NCBI RefSeq assembly: GCF_000233695.2
Contig: NZ_CM001488.1
Location: forward strand, 1,523,603 to 1,587,602
Reading direction: 5' to 3'
Source of the DNA: Desulfobacter postgatei 2ac9
Lineage (GTDB): Bacteria; Desulfobacterota; Desulfobacteria; Desulfobacterales; Desulfobacteraceae
DNA length: 64,000 bases
A program made the translations under genes and the position numbers. Below the pieces are notes generated by a model, which was not told the DNA's origin, did not search any database, and saw only the letters and a program-made list of their open reading frames with translations. This document shows positions 7,253-15,447 of the stretch, piece after piece. The stretch's first letter is position 1, and every line of letters begins with the position of its first letter.

Positions 7253-8164
7253 ATGACAAAAATTATTACCATATGCGGCCCCACTGGCATCGGAAAAACA
7301 GGCTTTGCCATTGCCCTGGCCCAGGAACTGAATGGCGAAATTATTGGTGCAGATTCCATGCAGATCTATAAATATATGAATGTTGGGACTGCCAAACCCG
7401 ATGAAAGGGAAAGGCGGCTTGCCGTACATCATCTGGTTGACTTTCTTGATCCGGCGGAAAATTTTGATGCAAAAAGTTTTACTCTCCTGGCAGACCAGGC
7501 TATTTCCGACATTGCAAAACGGGGTCGGGTGCCTTTGGTCGTCGGCGGGACAGGGCTTTATATCAGGGCCTTACTCCACGGCCTCTTCAGAGGGAAACCG
7601 GCTTGCCCGGCAACCCTTGAAAAACTGAATCAGGCCCTTGAGGAAAAGGGGGCACCGGCTCTTCATGAACAATTGACAAAATGTGATCCAAAGGTTGCAG
7701 AAAAGATTCATCCCAATGACGGATTCAGAATTGTAAGGGCGCTTGAAGTGTTTTTAACCACAGGGGTTCCCATTTCCCAGTGCCGGCAGACCCATGATTT
7801 TAAGTCAGACCGATACCAAAGCCTTACCTTTGGCCTTTATATGGACCGAAAATTATTATATGACCGGATTAATCAGCGGGTGGATATGATGATGGCCCAG
7901 GGTCTGCTTGATGAGGTGAAAAATCTTGTAAACCAGGGGTATTCACTGGAATTGAAATCCATGCAGTCCATCGGCTACCGGCATATGGGGATGTATATAA
8001 AAGGAGACATAAGCCTTGAAGAGGCCGTCCGGTTGCTTAAACGCGATACCCGCAGATATGCCAAGCGCCAGTTTACCTGGTTTAACAAGGAAAAGAATCT
8101 GATTTGGATTAATGCCGAAGAGACGCAAAACGCCATTGAAACGGCCAAAGACTTTTTGACATAA
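7253..8164 (+). CDS. miaA: tRNA dimethylallyltransferase
   Basis: Transfers a dimethylallyl group to N6 of A37 in tRNAs that read codons beginning with U. P-loop GPTGIGKT at residues 8-15, the catalytic-Asp motif GADSMQIYKYMNVGTAKP, VVGGTGLYIRALLHG and the C-terminal tRNA-binding region (QSIGYRHM, then RRYAKRQFTWF) are all present. Length of 303 aa is typical. The LpoA-like gene at 10906 would lie about 75 nt downstream without the IS66 insertion, so the two were probably co-transcribed. Confidence 0.96.
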   Translation: MTKIITICGPTGIGKTGFAIALAQELNGEIIGADSMQIYKYMNVGTAKPDERERRLAVHHLVDFLDPAENFDAKSFTLLADQAISDIAKRGRVPLVVGGTGLYIRALLHGLFRGKPACPATLEKLNQALEEKGAPALHEQLTKCDPKVAEKIHPNDGFRIVRALEVFLTTGVPISQCRQTHDFKSDRYQSLTFGLYMDRKLLYDRINQRVDMMMAQGLLDEVKNLVNQGYSLELKSMQSIGYRHMGMYIKGDISLEEAVRLLKRDTRRYAKRQFTWFNKEKNLIWINAEETQNAIETAKDFLT

Positions 8165-8225
8165 CCTCCTGGTTTGATAATATTGAATCTTTTTATAAAG
8201 AGACGGTTTTAAACAACAAGACCCC

Positions 8226-8233
8226 AAAATGGT
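8226..8233. repeat. 8-bp target-site duplication, left copy
   Basis: AAAATGGT immediately outside the left end of the IS66 element. An identical octamer lies outside the right end (10892-10899). Eight-bp duplications are characteristic of the IS66 family. Confidence 0.9.
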
Positions 8234-8256
8234 GTAAATATTCGGGTTAGTCATTT

Positions 8257-9123
8257 TTAAGTTGATTTGAGTAACGTCCTAAAATTCTGGTCCAGAGGAT
8301 AAACCCAAACATCTTTGATGGGAACAATCACCGTCCCTTTCTTTGGGTTAGCACCTAATTTACCCCGCCCTTTAGTTTCTCCAACAATTTGCCAGTTTGC
8401 GGCTTTATAACAGGTCCCTGCGAAACGATCTTTTTGAACAAACGTCTCAAGCAGGACAGGCCGGATATTATACTTGTTGTGCCAATCATCCGGGAGTCGG
8501 TGTGTGATTAATGAGAGAACTTTGGATGCCAAATTTTTTGATTGAATCCATGGCAAAATAAGGAATCTGGCATTATTCACAATCAAATGCAAATTTGCCT
8601 TTCTTTGATCATGAGTCCATCCAATAAACTGATCTCTTGGTGCGGTTTGCCATGCCGCTGCACCGAACCCTGCCAGGGCAACGATCTGTTCGCCGGCAGT
8701 AATGAAATATCGAAGTTGGGCACCTGGCAACGGCTTATGCCCAAGATAATGATACCTTTCGATGTATTCATTCCACAAACCAGATGTCGCTTTGGTAACG
8801 ATCTGCAAATTAAGTTCCGGCAAACGATGAACCGGACAGACAACCCGGCTTTGCGGATCCGTAGCTGACGTTAATTTAATGCGTCGGTCACGCTTTGTTT
8901 TTTGAGTAGAGGGCGGCAGGCATATCACCCCATCCTTTTCCATCTTCAGCATAGCAACACGGCACGACATATCTTTGGTTTTTCCATCCGGTTTGAACCA
9001 TTGGAGAATCCGGCACACCTCTATTGAAAGTCGCGTTCGGTTGAACTGGGGATTGTTTTTTATGAGAGCCTTGATCTGTGTTATTTCTGTTCGGGTAAAA
9101 TCCCGGCCACAGTATCGGATCAT
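8257..9123 (-). CDS. DUF4338 (Druantia DruA-like) protein carried by IS66 element
   Basis: A 288-aa protein with an N-terminal helical region (FTRTEITQIKALI) and a DUF4338-type core: YIERYHYLGHKPLPGAQLRY, IVALAGFGAAAW, HLIVNNARFLILPWI, ETFVQKDRFAGTCYKAANWQ, and GETKGRGK. DruA is part of the Druantia anti-phage system, but lone DUF4338 genes also travel with transposases and their role there is unknown. The start ATG overlaps the transposase stop (ATGA), implying translational coupling. It lies inside the element ends, so it is a passenger or an accessory transposition protein and not a chromosomal defence locus. Confidence 0.85.
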   Translation of the reverse strand: MIRYCGRDFTRTEITQIKALIKNNPQFNRTRLSIEVCRILQWFKPDGKTKDMSCRVAMLKMEKDGVICLPPSTQKTKRDRRIKLTSATDPQSRVVCPVHRLPELNLQIVTKATSGLWNEYIERYHYLGHKPLPGAQLRYFITAGEQIVALAGFGAAAWQTAPRDQFIGWTHDQRKANLHLIVNNARFLILPWIQSKNLASKVLSLITHRLPDDWHNKYNIRPVLLETFVQKDRFAGTCYKAANWQIVGETKGRGKLGANPKKGTVIVPIKDVWVYPLDQNFRTLLKST

Positions 9124-10667
9124 GAGGTATCTATCGGTTTTGACAATTTCTCCAGGCGGGCCTTATCCATTTCCCAGGGAAGAAACCGTGATAATTGTTC
9201 AGGCGCTTTCCCATGGTTTAGAGCGCAGGCATTAAGGTACGAATTTAACCAGTGGTGACAGTTCAGTCCCCACAACTCCAAGGTTTTAAAAAGTGAAAAC
9301 ATCATTGCTGCCAGTTGAGCGCTCCATACACTTGCTGAACCATAAAAATTTCTACGACCTGTTACTGGATTCCGAATGGCATTTTCACCTTTATTATTAT
9401 CCATGGGGACTTCCGGGTGTTCAACAAACACACTCAATCCGTCCCAATGGTTTTTCAGGCTTTTCAAAATTTTGTATTTAGCATTGGATAACAGGGTGGA
9501 ATTAGGGTCATCGGGATTGTGTGATTCTATAAATGCATCTCGGTCCTGCGTCATTTCATTCATCTTGTTAATCACAGATTCATGTCGCTTTTTGAATGAT
9601 TCCGACTGCCATTGCACAGGTAATGCTTTATCAAAGGCTGCACAACGAAGGTTGTTTATATGATACAGCTGTGCGATTTTCTCAATCCAGCAAAACGCCC
9701 ATTCTTCCAATTCCGGATACTTCCTGGCTGCATCCAGGAAATCACGGCGGACGTGTGCCCAACAAAAGGCCAGAATAATGAAAGGCATTTTGTTAGCCAG
9801 TGATTTATAGGCGCTGTATCGGTCGCAGACAACAATGATTTTACCTTTCCGGGTATTTTTAAAATATGATATCGGAATATCTGCACCTCGTCCCGGCGCA
9901 ATCAGGAAATAGACAACGGATTCAGAACGACTGACCCATAACCACCATTTATTTCCGATTTTACCTTCAATTTCTTCAAAAACCTTCCAGCTGCTTTCAT
10001 CTTGATGGAATCTGTCTTCGGTCATTTGTTGAAGGTAAAGCCTGTTGCAGATGGGTTCAAATAATTCTTTGAGATTGTTCAAGCCGCCTGAAATTGTACC
10101 GGCTGAAATGGGTAAACCAAGCTCCTCATAATGATTTAAAAGACGATTGGTCGGCTGGCAATAACGAAATTTGTTCAACAAAACGTCTGCCCAGATTGAA
10201 ATTCCGTATGGGCTTTTGGGCATCAGCTTTGGAGGCATTGGCGCAGTAATCGTTTGAGGCACCCCTTTGCACGAGCATATTTTTGTTCCTGTCTGACGGA
10301 CAATTCTCCTTGTGTAGGCTTTGACGTCAACCTCAATAATTTGGGTTTCAGGTCCTGAACTCCCATCAAGTGTATAGGGCAACCCGCAACAAGGGCATAC
10401 TGGATTTTGGGGAAAACAAGCTTGTTCGTATACTACAGGAAGATCAGGACGCTCTGTCAGGCCGTGACCTTCACTTCCAGGTTGTTGACCACGAGGCCTT
10501 TTGTTTTCATTTGATTTTGGATTGGCTTTTTCTGTTTTTGAAGGTCTCTTTTCGGTTTTTTCCCAAATAATCGGTTTTTCAGTATCCCGGATTTGGCCAT
10601 CTTTTTCTTTATTTCTTGCTTGAGCCCTTCTTCCCGCAAAAGAGCTTTTTGGTGCATGCCTTTCCAA
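9120..10667 (-). CDS. tnpC: IS66-family transposase, main reading frame
   Basis: The catalytic part of an IS66 DDE transposase. It shows the Lys/Pro-rich RGQQPGSEGHG motif, the CPCCGLPY zinc-binding region, and the DDE residues in HQDESSW, VVCDRYSAYK and NNKGENAIRNPVTGRRNF. The first 35 or so codons after ATG 10667 (MERHAPKSSFAGRRAQARN) do not look like the family; the proper N-terminus lies in the overlapping frame at 10457-10807. The full product therefore probably needs a frameshift at the A6 run (complement of 10556-10561). Confidence 0.9.
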   Translation of the reverse strand: MERHAPKSSFAGRRAQARNKEKDGQIRDTEKPIIWEKTEKRPSKTEKANPKSNENKRPRGQQPGSEGHGLTERPDLPVVYEQACFPQNPVCPCCGLPYTLDGSSGPETQIIEVDVKAYTRRIVRQTGTKICSCKGVPQTITAPMPPKLMPKSPYGISIWADVLLNKFRYCQPTNRLLNHYEELGLPISAGTISGGLNNLKELFEPICNRLYLQQMTEDRFHQDESSWKVFEEIEGKIGNKWWLWVSRSESVVYFLIAPGRGADIPISYFKNTRKGKIIVVCDRYSAYKSLANKMPFIILAFCWAHVRRDFLDAARKYPELEEWAFCWIEKIAQLYHINNLRCAAFDKALPVQWQSESFKKRHESVINKMNEMTQDRDAFIESHNPDDPNSTLLSNAKYKILKSLKNHWDGLSVFVEHPEVPMDNNKGENAIRNPVTGRRNFYGSASVWSAQLAAMMFSLFKTLELWGLNCHHWLNSYLNACALNHGKAPEQLSRFLPWEMDKARLEKLSKPIDTS

Positions 10668-10807
10668 TACCCCACCTGGTTTCTTAATTCCAGATATTCG
10701 CTCTCTGGGATTGAAATATATGGCTGTGAATCAGCCTGCAGATCAATAGTCTGACCATCAATTTGATGCATGCACACTGCTGATATTTTTTGACAAGAAG
10801 ATACCAT
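10457..10807 (-). CDS. N-terminal segment of the IS66 transposase in the 0 frame
   Basis: From ATG 10807 this frame encodes the coiled-coil N-terminus usual for IS66 transposases (IPESEYLELRNQVGYWKGMH, then LLREEGLKQEIKKKM, then LKNRLFGKK). At GGG-AAA-AAA-CCG (complement of 10553-10564) homology passes into the -1 frame (EKTEKRPSKTEKANPK) and the remaining codons of this frame (to 10457) are not family-like. Either programmed -1 frameshifting or transcriptional slippage on six A residues joins the parts, or a single-base indel has inactivated the gene. Confidence 0.7.
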   Translation of the reverse strand: MVSSCQKISAVCMHQIDGQTIDLQADSQPYISIPESEYLELRNQVGYWKGMHQKALLREEGLKQEIKKKMAKSGILKNRLFGKKPKRDLQKQKKPIQNQMKTKGLVVNNLEVKVTA

Positions 10808-10850
10808 GCTTCTTCTTGTATCAATATTTTATGATAGTGTCCCGCTTTTT

Positions 10851-10878
10851 TTGAGATGGGAGAAAAAATTATTACTAA
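10851..10878 (+). promoter_or_regulatory. Possible outward promoter in right end of IS66 element
   Basis: TTGAGA (10851-10856), a 16-base spacer and TACTAA (10873-10878) point toward the LpoA-like gene starting at 10906. The -10 box overlaps the terminal repeat. It could restore expression of the gene separated from miaA by the insertion. The match is moderate. Confidence 0.35.
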
Positions 10879-10891
10879 CCCGAATATTTAC

Positions 10892-10899
10892 AAAATGGT
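10892..10899. repeat. 8-bp target-site duplication, right copy
   Basis: AAAATGGT, identical to 8226-8233. It lies 6 nt before the start codon of the next gene, so the insertion replaced the native ribosome-binding region of that gene. Confidence 0.9.
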
Positions 10900-10905
10900 A
10901 GCTTT

Positions 10906-12465
10906 ATGACTTACACAACACACATAAAACTTGTATTTTCTGTTTGTCTTTTAATTGTGCTTTCTTTTTTTTGCGGATGTTCCAAACATGTCATTTCACT
11001 CCCTTCTTCTCCTAAGCCGGTACAAAAATCTGTAGCCCCGCAGGAAACTGTCCCGGAACTTATCAGTCAGGCCAGAATTTTAAGCGAACAAGGCGCTGTC
11101 CAGGATGCCCTGATCATATACAATTATGCCTTTAATCTCACCCAAAAACTTGAGACAGGCCAATATATTTATTTTAAAAAGATTATCCTTGATGATATTG
11201 AAAGACTTTTATCAAAAACAGACCCTGTAGAGATTCGGAAATTTTCAGATATAAAAAATCTTTCTATCCCCCGGGATATTTTAGACTACTGGGAGGGTTA
11301 CAGATTTGCTCAGCACGAAGATTATGCCAATGCTGCAATGGTCTTGAATGCTTTCCTTGAAAAATATCCCGATCATCCCAGGAGCGCGCAGATAAAGGAA
11401 CTTTTGGCAGACATGGGTGCCAGATCCTTTGACAAAAAGAAACTAGGCATTATTTTGCCCATGTCCGGAAGATATAAACTTTACGGACAAAAGGTCATGA
11501 AAGGAATAGAGCTTTCCCTGGCACGGTTATCTGAATTCGGTATCAAGGGTTTAAGCCTTATCGTCAAGGACAGTATGTCTGATCCCCAACAGGCTGCCAT
11601 GTGTGTAGAGCAGCTTGGAAAGGAGAATGTTTTTTCCATTCTGGGCCCTATTTTTGTTTCAAAGCAAGTGGCTGATAAGGCCCAGGCTCTTGGTATTCCA
11701 ATGATGGCCCTGACCCAGAAAATTGAATTTCCCAAATATGGGGATTATATATTTACAAATTTCATAACCCCTGAAATGCAGGTTCAGGCCTTGGGTACCT
11801 ATATTTTTCATGAACTGGGACTGAGAAGTGCGGCTGTCCTATATCCTGACGATCCGTATGGCCACCGATATATGCAGGTGTTTAGGGAGATGGTCGATGG
11901 GTTTGGAGGCCAATTAACCGCAGTCCAGGCATACGACGGCAACAAAACTGATTTTTCAGCTTCCATCAAAAATTTGATCCGGAACACAGGGTTAAGTTTC
12001 CAGGCATTGTTTATTCCTGATTCGGTCTCCAGAATAAATCTGATACTCCCCCAGCTTGTCTACCATGACGCCCGGGGGTTTACCCTGTTGGGGACCAACC
12101 TGTGGCATCAGGACAGCCTTTTAAAAGAGACCCGAAGGTATAATAGAAATGCCGTCATCTGCGACGGATATTTTTCCGGCAGCGCCAATCCTGAAAGCGT
12201 ATGGTTTGATAAGGCATTCAAGGCGTTATATCAGGAATCCCCGGGCTTCCTTGAGGCCATTGCCTATGATACGGCCCAAATTCTGTTCAGGGCAGCCAAT
12301 GCCGACGACGTTAATTCAGGGAAACAACTTAAGGAAGTTTTACAAGGGAATTTTATTTTTGACGGGGCCACCGGCCGCACACAATTTGACGAGACCGGCA
12401 CCCCGCACAAGGAGTTGTTTCTGATTACCGTGAAGGATGATCAGTTTGTGGAAATCAACCGTTAA
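10906..12465 (+). CDS. LpoA-like penicillin-binding-protein activator / periplasmic-binding-fold lipoprotein
   Basis: A 519-aa exported protein. The signal sequence ends in FFCGCSK, a plausible but non-canonical lipobox. A helical TPR-like region follows (EQGAVQDALIIYNYAF, then YANAAMVLNAFLEKYPDHPR), and from about residue 180 a type I periplasmic-binding fold (KKLGIILPMSGRYKLYGQKV, GIPMMALTQ, AAVLYPDDPYGHRYMQVF). LpoA has this TPR-plus-binding-fold build and stimulates PBP1a at the outer membrane; solute-binding alternatives exist. No good ribosome site is visible because the IS66 element ends 14 nt upstream. Confidence 0.82.
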   Translation: MTYTTHIKLVFSVCLLIVLSFFCGCSKHVISLPSSPKPVQKSVAPQETVPELISQARILSEQGAVQDALIIYNYAFNLTQKLETGQYIYFKKIILDDIERLLSKTDPVEIRKFSDIKNLSIPRDILDYWEGYRFAQHEDYANAAMVLNAFLEKYPDHPRSAQIKELLADMGARSFDKKKLGIILPMSGRYKLYGQKVMKGIELSLARLSEFGIKGLSLIVKDSMSDPQQAAMCVEQLGKENVFSILGPIFVSKQVADKAQALGIPMMALTQKIEFPKYGDYIFTNFITPEMQVQALGTYIFHELGLRSAAVLYPDDPYGHRYMQVFREMVDGFGGQLTAVQAYDGNKTDFSASIKNLIRNTGLSFQALFIPDSVSRINLILPQLVYHDARGFTLLGTNLWHQDSLLKETRRYNRNAVICDGYFSGSANPESVWFDKAFKALYQESPGFLEAIAYDTAQILFRAANADDVNSGKQLKEVLQGNFIFDGATGRTQFDETGTPHKELFLITVKDDQFVEINR

Positions 12466-13777
12466 AGAGCAAATTCTGGCCTGTGGATTCAAGAACCGAC
12501 TGCCATAGCCTGCCTGACGGATCCATCTTTTTGCGCTGTCCGGCTGAGGCATCCATGGGTATATGCACATAATTATTATTCCAGAAGCTGATAAGCAAAT
12601 TGGTTTTTCCGGCCATGCCCGCATGTACGGCATCCCTTGCCAGAAGTCCGCAGAACACCGAGTCATTGGCATTGGCCGGCAGACTGCGGATGATGTAGGA
12701 TGGATCAATGTACTTTAAAGAGATTGGGATGTTTTTGGATTTAAAATAGGTACTGATTTCTGTCTTTAAAAATAGACCGATATCCTTGAGCTTTAGATTT
12801 CCCGAGGCATCATGCTCAATATCCTTGTCTTCAAAAAAATTTTGGCCGGCCCCTTCGGCGACAATGATTACCGCATGCTTTCTTAGTGCCAGACGCCGCT
12901 CCACAGCAGCCAAAAGCCCGTTTTCCCCATGCAGCAGTATCTCCTCTTCGGGAATAAGCACAAAATTGGCGTCAGGTTGGGCAAGGGCTGCCGTGGCGGC
13001 CAGAAATCCCGAATGCCTGCCCATGAGCTTGATCAGGCCGATACCGTTGGGATAGGCCTCGGCTTCGTTATGGGCTCCCTTGATTGCCAGGGTGGCCACG
13101 TCTACGGCTGAATCAAAACCAAAGGAACGGGAAACCAGGAAAATATCATTATCAATGGTTTTTGGAATGCCAACCACGGAAATCTTTAATCTGCGGTTTA
13201 AAATTTCATCTCCAATGGCCTTGGAGGCCATTAATGTCCCGTCGCCTCCTACCATGAAAAGCAGCCCCACCCCTATACGTTCCAGGCAGTCCACAATTTC
13301 CCCGATATCCTGTCCCCCCCGGGAAGAGCCCAGCATTGACCCACCGGTATTCTGGATGCCAGATACCCGTTCAGGATTAAGTTCAATCAGGTCATGGCCG
13401 TATTTAGGGATAAATCCCTGTAGCCCGTGGCGAATACCATAAATAGTTTTGACGCCATACACATGGTACAATTCAAGCACCAGCGACCGGATAATGTCGT
13501 TCAGTCCAGGACACAGCCCCCCGCAGGTGACGACCGCGCATTTAAGTTTGCTGGGGTCAAAGTAAATGTTTTCCCGGGGGCCGGCCTGTTCAAAACTCAG
13601 CAGACTGTCTTTGTTTTCTCCGGCAACACGATCAACCCTGACATCAACGCTGATCCTGTACTCATCTTTCATGAACCGGGTTTTACCATCACGGGTCACC
13701 CCCTGGGAAGTTAGTGGGGATGGGATCCGGGCAGGACCTAAAACGGAAATGGTGGTGTTGATGTTCATATTTTTCAT
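12455..13777 (-). CDS. 6-phosphofructokinase (ATP-type GGDGT, long clade)
   Basis: A 440-aa phosphofructokinase of the long clade related to PPi-dependent enzymes. Motifs are CGGLCPGLNDIIRSL, GSSRGGQD, GGDGT (177-181), PKTIDND (205-211) and MGRHSGFLAA. Gly in GGDGT in place of GGDD argues for ATP as phosphoryl donor, whereas the Lys in PKTIDND is the PPi-type residue; some TP0108-like enzymes combine both and use ATP. It converts fructose 6-phosphate to the 1,6-bisphosphate. Its start overlaps kdsD by 4 nt (ATGA), and its 3' end overlaps the convergent LpoA-like gene by 11 nt. Confidence 0.9.
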   Translation of the reverse strand: MKNMNINTTISVLGPARIPSPLTSQGVTRDGKTRFMKDEYRISVDVRVDRVAGENKDSLLSFEQAGPRENIYFDPSKLKCAVVTCGGLCPGLNDIIRSLVLELYHVYGVKTIYGIRHGLQGFIPKYGHDLIELNPERVSGIQNTGGSMLGSSRGGQDIGEIVDCLERIGVGLLFMVGGDGTLMASKAIGDEILNRRLKISVVGIPKTIDNDIFLVSRSFGFDSAVDVATLAIKGAHNEAEAYPNGIGLIKLMGRHSGFLAATAALAQPDANFVLIPEEEILLHGENGLLAAVERRLALRKHAVIIVAEGAGQNFFEDKDIEHDASGNLKLKDIGLFLKTEISTYFKSKNIPISLKYIDPSYIIRSLPANANDSVFCGLLARDAVHAGMAGKTNLLISFWNNNYVHIPMDASAGQRKKMDPSGRLWQSVLESTGQNLLFNG

Positions 13778-14757
13778 TGATTGCCTCCATTAAATTTAAA
13801 GGTTCCCTTTCCCAGGATATCGTGGAGATGCAACAATCCTTTAAGACAGTCTTTCTCCCCAAGGATAGGCAAAACCGTAATTTCATATTTTTCCATTAAA
13901 TTAAGGGCATCATACAGATAAGAATCGGGGGATAGATGCCTTGGGGAGCGGGTCATCACTTCGTCCACAAGCAGGGTCTCGGCTGTGCCGCCCCCTTTTG
14001 CAAGCCAGTGCCGGACATCTCCGTCAGTAAGTATTCCCATAAGTTTGTCATCCGAATCAAGTATAACAACAGCACCCAGGCGATGAATATCCATGCAGGC
14101 AAGGGCCTGGGCCATAGTGGCACCTGTTTGCACAAAAGGCACGCCTGATTTTTCAAGCATCAGTTCGCTAACCTTACCTGACAGACGCTGTCCCAGTGCA
14201 CCGCCGGGATGAGAACGCATGAAATCGGCCTTTTTAAAATTTTTCTTTTTTATCAGGGCAACAGCCAGGGCATCCCCCATGGCTAACTGGGCCGTGGTTG
14301 AACAGGTCGGCGCCATATTTAAAGGGCAGGCCTCTTTTTTTACGCCGGTGTTTATGATCATGTCGCAGAATCCAGCCATGGTGGATTCAGGCTTTCCCGT
14401 AAAGCCTGCAATCCTGCAGCCCACCTCCCGGATCACCGGCAAAAGCTGGTTAAGTTCCCCGGTTTCACCGGAATTTGAGATGGCAATGAATATATCATCA
14501 CGACCGACCATGCCAAGGTCACCGTGAACCGCCTCAACCGGATGAAGGAACATGGCATTGGTTCCTGTGCTGCTTAAGGTGGCGGCAATTTTTCTTCCGA
14601 TTAAACCGGATTTTCCGATTCCCGAAATAATTACCCGCCCTTTTGCATTGCAAATTGCATTGACAAGGGTTTGAAAATCCATATTTAATTTTTCAATAAG
14701 GTCCAGAAGCGACTGGGCTTCCATTTTAAGAACTTCAACAGCATCGTCTATGATCAT
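13774..14757 (-). CDS. kdsD: Arabinose-5-phosphate isomerase (KdsD/KpsF/GutQ)
   Basis: Isomerises ribulose 5-phosphate to arabinose 5-phosphate, the first step toward the Kdo sugar of LPS. A SIS domain (about residues 35-170; VIISGIGKSGLIGRKIAATL, AISNSGETGEL, LNMAPTCSTTAQLAMGDALA) is followed by two CBS domains (about 205-325; GAVVILDSDDKLMGILTDGD, then ITVLPILGEKDCLKGLLHLH). The 327-aa length is standard. It is the first gene of a two-gene unit with the phosphofructokinase, translationally coupled. Confidence 0.95.
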   Translation of the reverse strand: MIIDDAVEVLKMEAQSLLDLIEKLNMDFQTLVNAICNAKGRVIISGIGKSGLIGRKIAATLSSTGTNAMFLHPVEAVHGDLGMVGRDDIFIAISNSGETGELNQLLPVIREVGCRIAGFTGKPESTMAGFCDMIINTGVKKEACPLNMAPTCSTTAQLAMGDALAVALIKKKNFKKADFMRSHPGGALGQRLSGKVSELMLEKSGVPFVQTGATMAQALACMDIHRLGAVVILDSDDKLMGILTDGDVRHWLAKGGGTAETLLVDEVMTRSPRHLSPDSYLYDALNLMEKYEITVLPILGEKDCLKGLLHLHDILGKGTFKFNGGNQ

Positions 14758-14905
14758 TGGTTTTCCCGGATTACTATTATTTTTGACTGGATATGGTTAA
14801 GGTTATGGCGTATTACGTTTTCATGTTATACATCAGAAAAGACCTGCCCACAAGTGACAGAACCCTAATATACGGTCGAACAAATATGTGTTTAAAAATA
14901 ATTGG

Positions 14906-14933
14906 TTGACAATTGAAGGACCATTATGATAAT
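14906..14933 (+). promoter_or_regulatory. Sigma-70 promoter for the PxxKW gene
   Basis: TTGACA (14906-14911), a 16-base spacer and GATAAT (14928-14933), a near-consensus promoter. The leader before the start codon at 15035 would be about 95 bases. Confidence 0.65.
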
Positions 14934-15034
14934 TGGTTACGGTTTATTTTTCCCGGTTTATATAAAATCGGTTTTGTTTTGAATATTAAATACTAATGTC
15001 AAATGATATAAAAATTAAGAACAGGAAGACGATT

Positions 15035-15307
15035 ATGATTTGTACAACTGTTAGAGAAGGTCAGGAGTGTGTTTTCATGACCGCCCAAGGCTGCAGCTAT
15101 AACGAAGGTTACTGCCTTCCGATTATTGATGAATGTAAAGGATGCCAGAAAAGTGCCGAGTTTCCCACCGGCGTTTACTGTACTGTCGCACCTGATCCGT
15201 CCCTGAAATGGAAAAACGGAACCTGCAACATGGCCACCCATGTTAAAACCGCTACCGAAACCAAAAAACAGAAACTTAACCCCATCAAGGCATCCAAACG
15301 AAGATAG
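15035..15307 (+). CDS. PxxKW-family cysteine-rich protein
   Basis: A 90-aa protein from the ATG at 15035 (AGGAAG 6 nt upstream); the longer ORF from 14996 has no ribosome site. Nine cysteines, in arrangements such as GYCLPIIDECKGC and GVYC, and the signature PSLKWKNGTCNMATH define the PxxKW family found in sulfate-reducing Deltaproteobacteria. Function is unknown; the cysteines suggest metal binding or redox. A Lys/Arg-rich tail follows. It has its own promoter and is not obviously part of an operon. Confidence 0.88.
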   Translation: MICTTVREGQECVFMTAQGCSYNEGYCLPIIDECKGCQKSAEFPTGVYCTVAPDPSLKWKNGTCNMATHVKTATETKKQKLNPIKASKRR

Positions 15308-15447
15308 CACAGCCGATTCAATGTACGTAAAAACTCTGCAGTTTTCCTTGGACTTTCTTGAGGTCTGGCTGCAGGGTTTTTTCTTTTTTTAGGTGCCACA
15401 TTCATCTTAATTGAATTTGGATAATACTTTAATATACAGGTTAAATC

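Larger units (their letters stand above)
8234..10891. mobile_element. Complete IS66-family element with DUF4338 passenger
   Basis: A 2658-bp element bounded by perfect 18-bp terminal inverted repeats (GTAAATATTCGGGTTAGT at 8234-8251 and its complement at 10874-10891) and flanked by an identical 8-bp duplication, AAAATGGT. It carries, leftward, a DDE transposase of IS66 type whose N-terminal part is in a -1-related frame, and a DUF4338 gene overlapping the transposase stop by 4 bases. No tnpA or tnpB accessory genes are present. Intact ends and duplication indicate a recent single insertion. Confidence 0.93.

Noticed and set aside
8257..9123. DUF4338 gene as part of a Druantia defence island
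   Set aside because: It lies strictly inside IS66 terminal repeats, and no druB-E or helicase gene adjoins.
15319..15395. CTGCAG-based hairpin with T-run after the PxxKW gene as terminator
   Set aside because: Only a 6-bp stem with a 35-base loop; too weak to call, although the T-run is suggestive.
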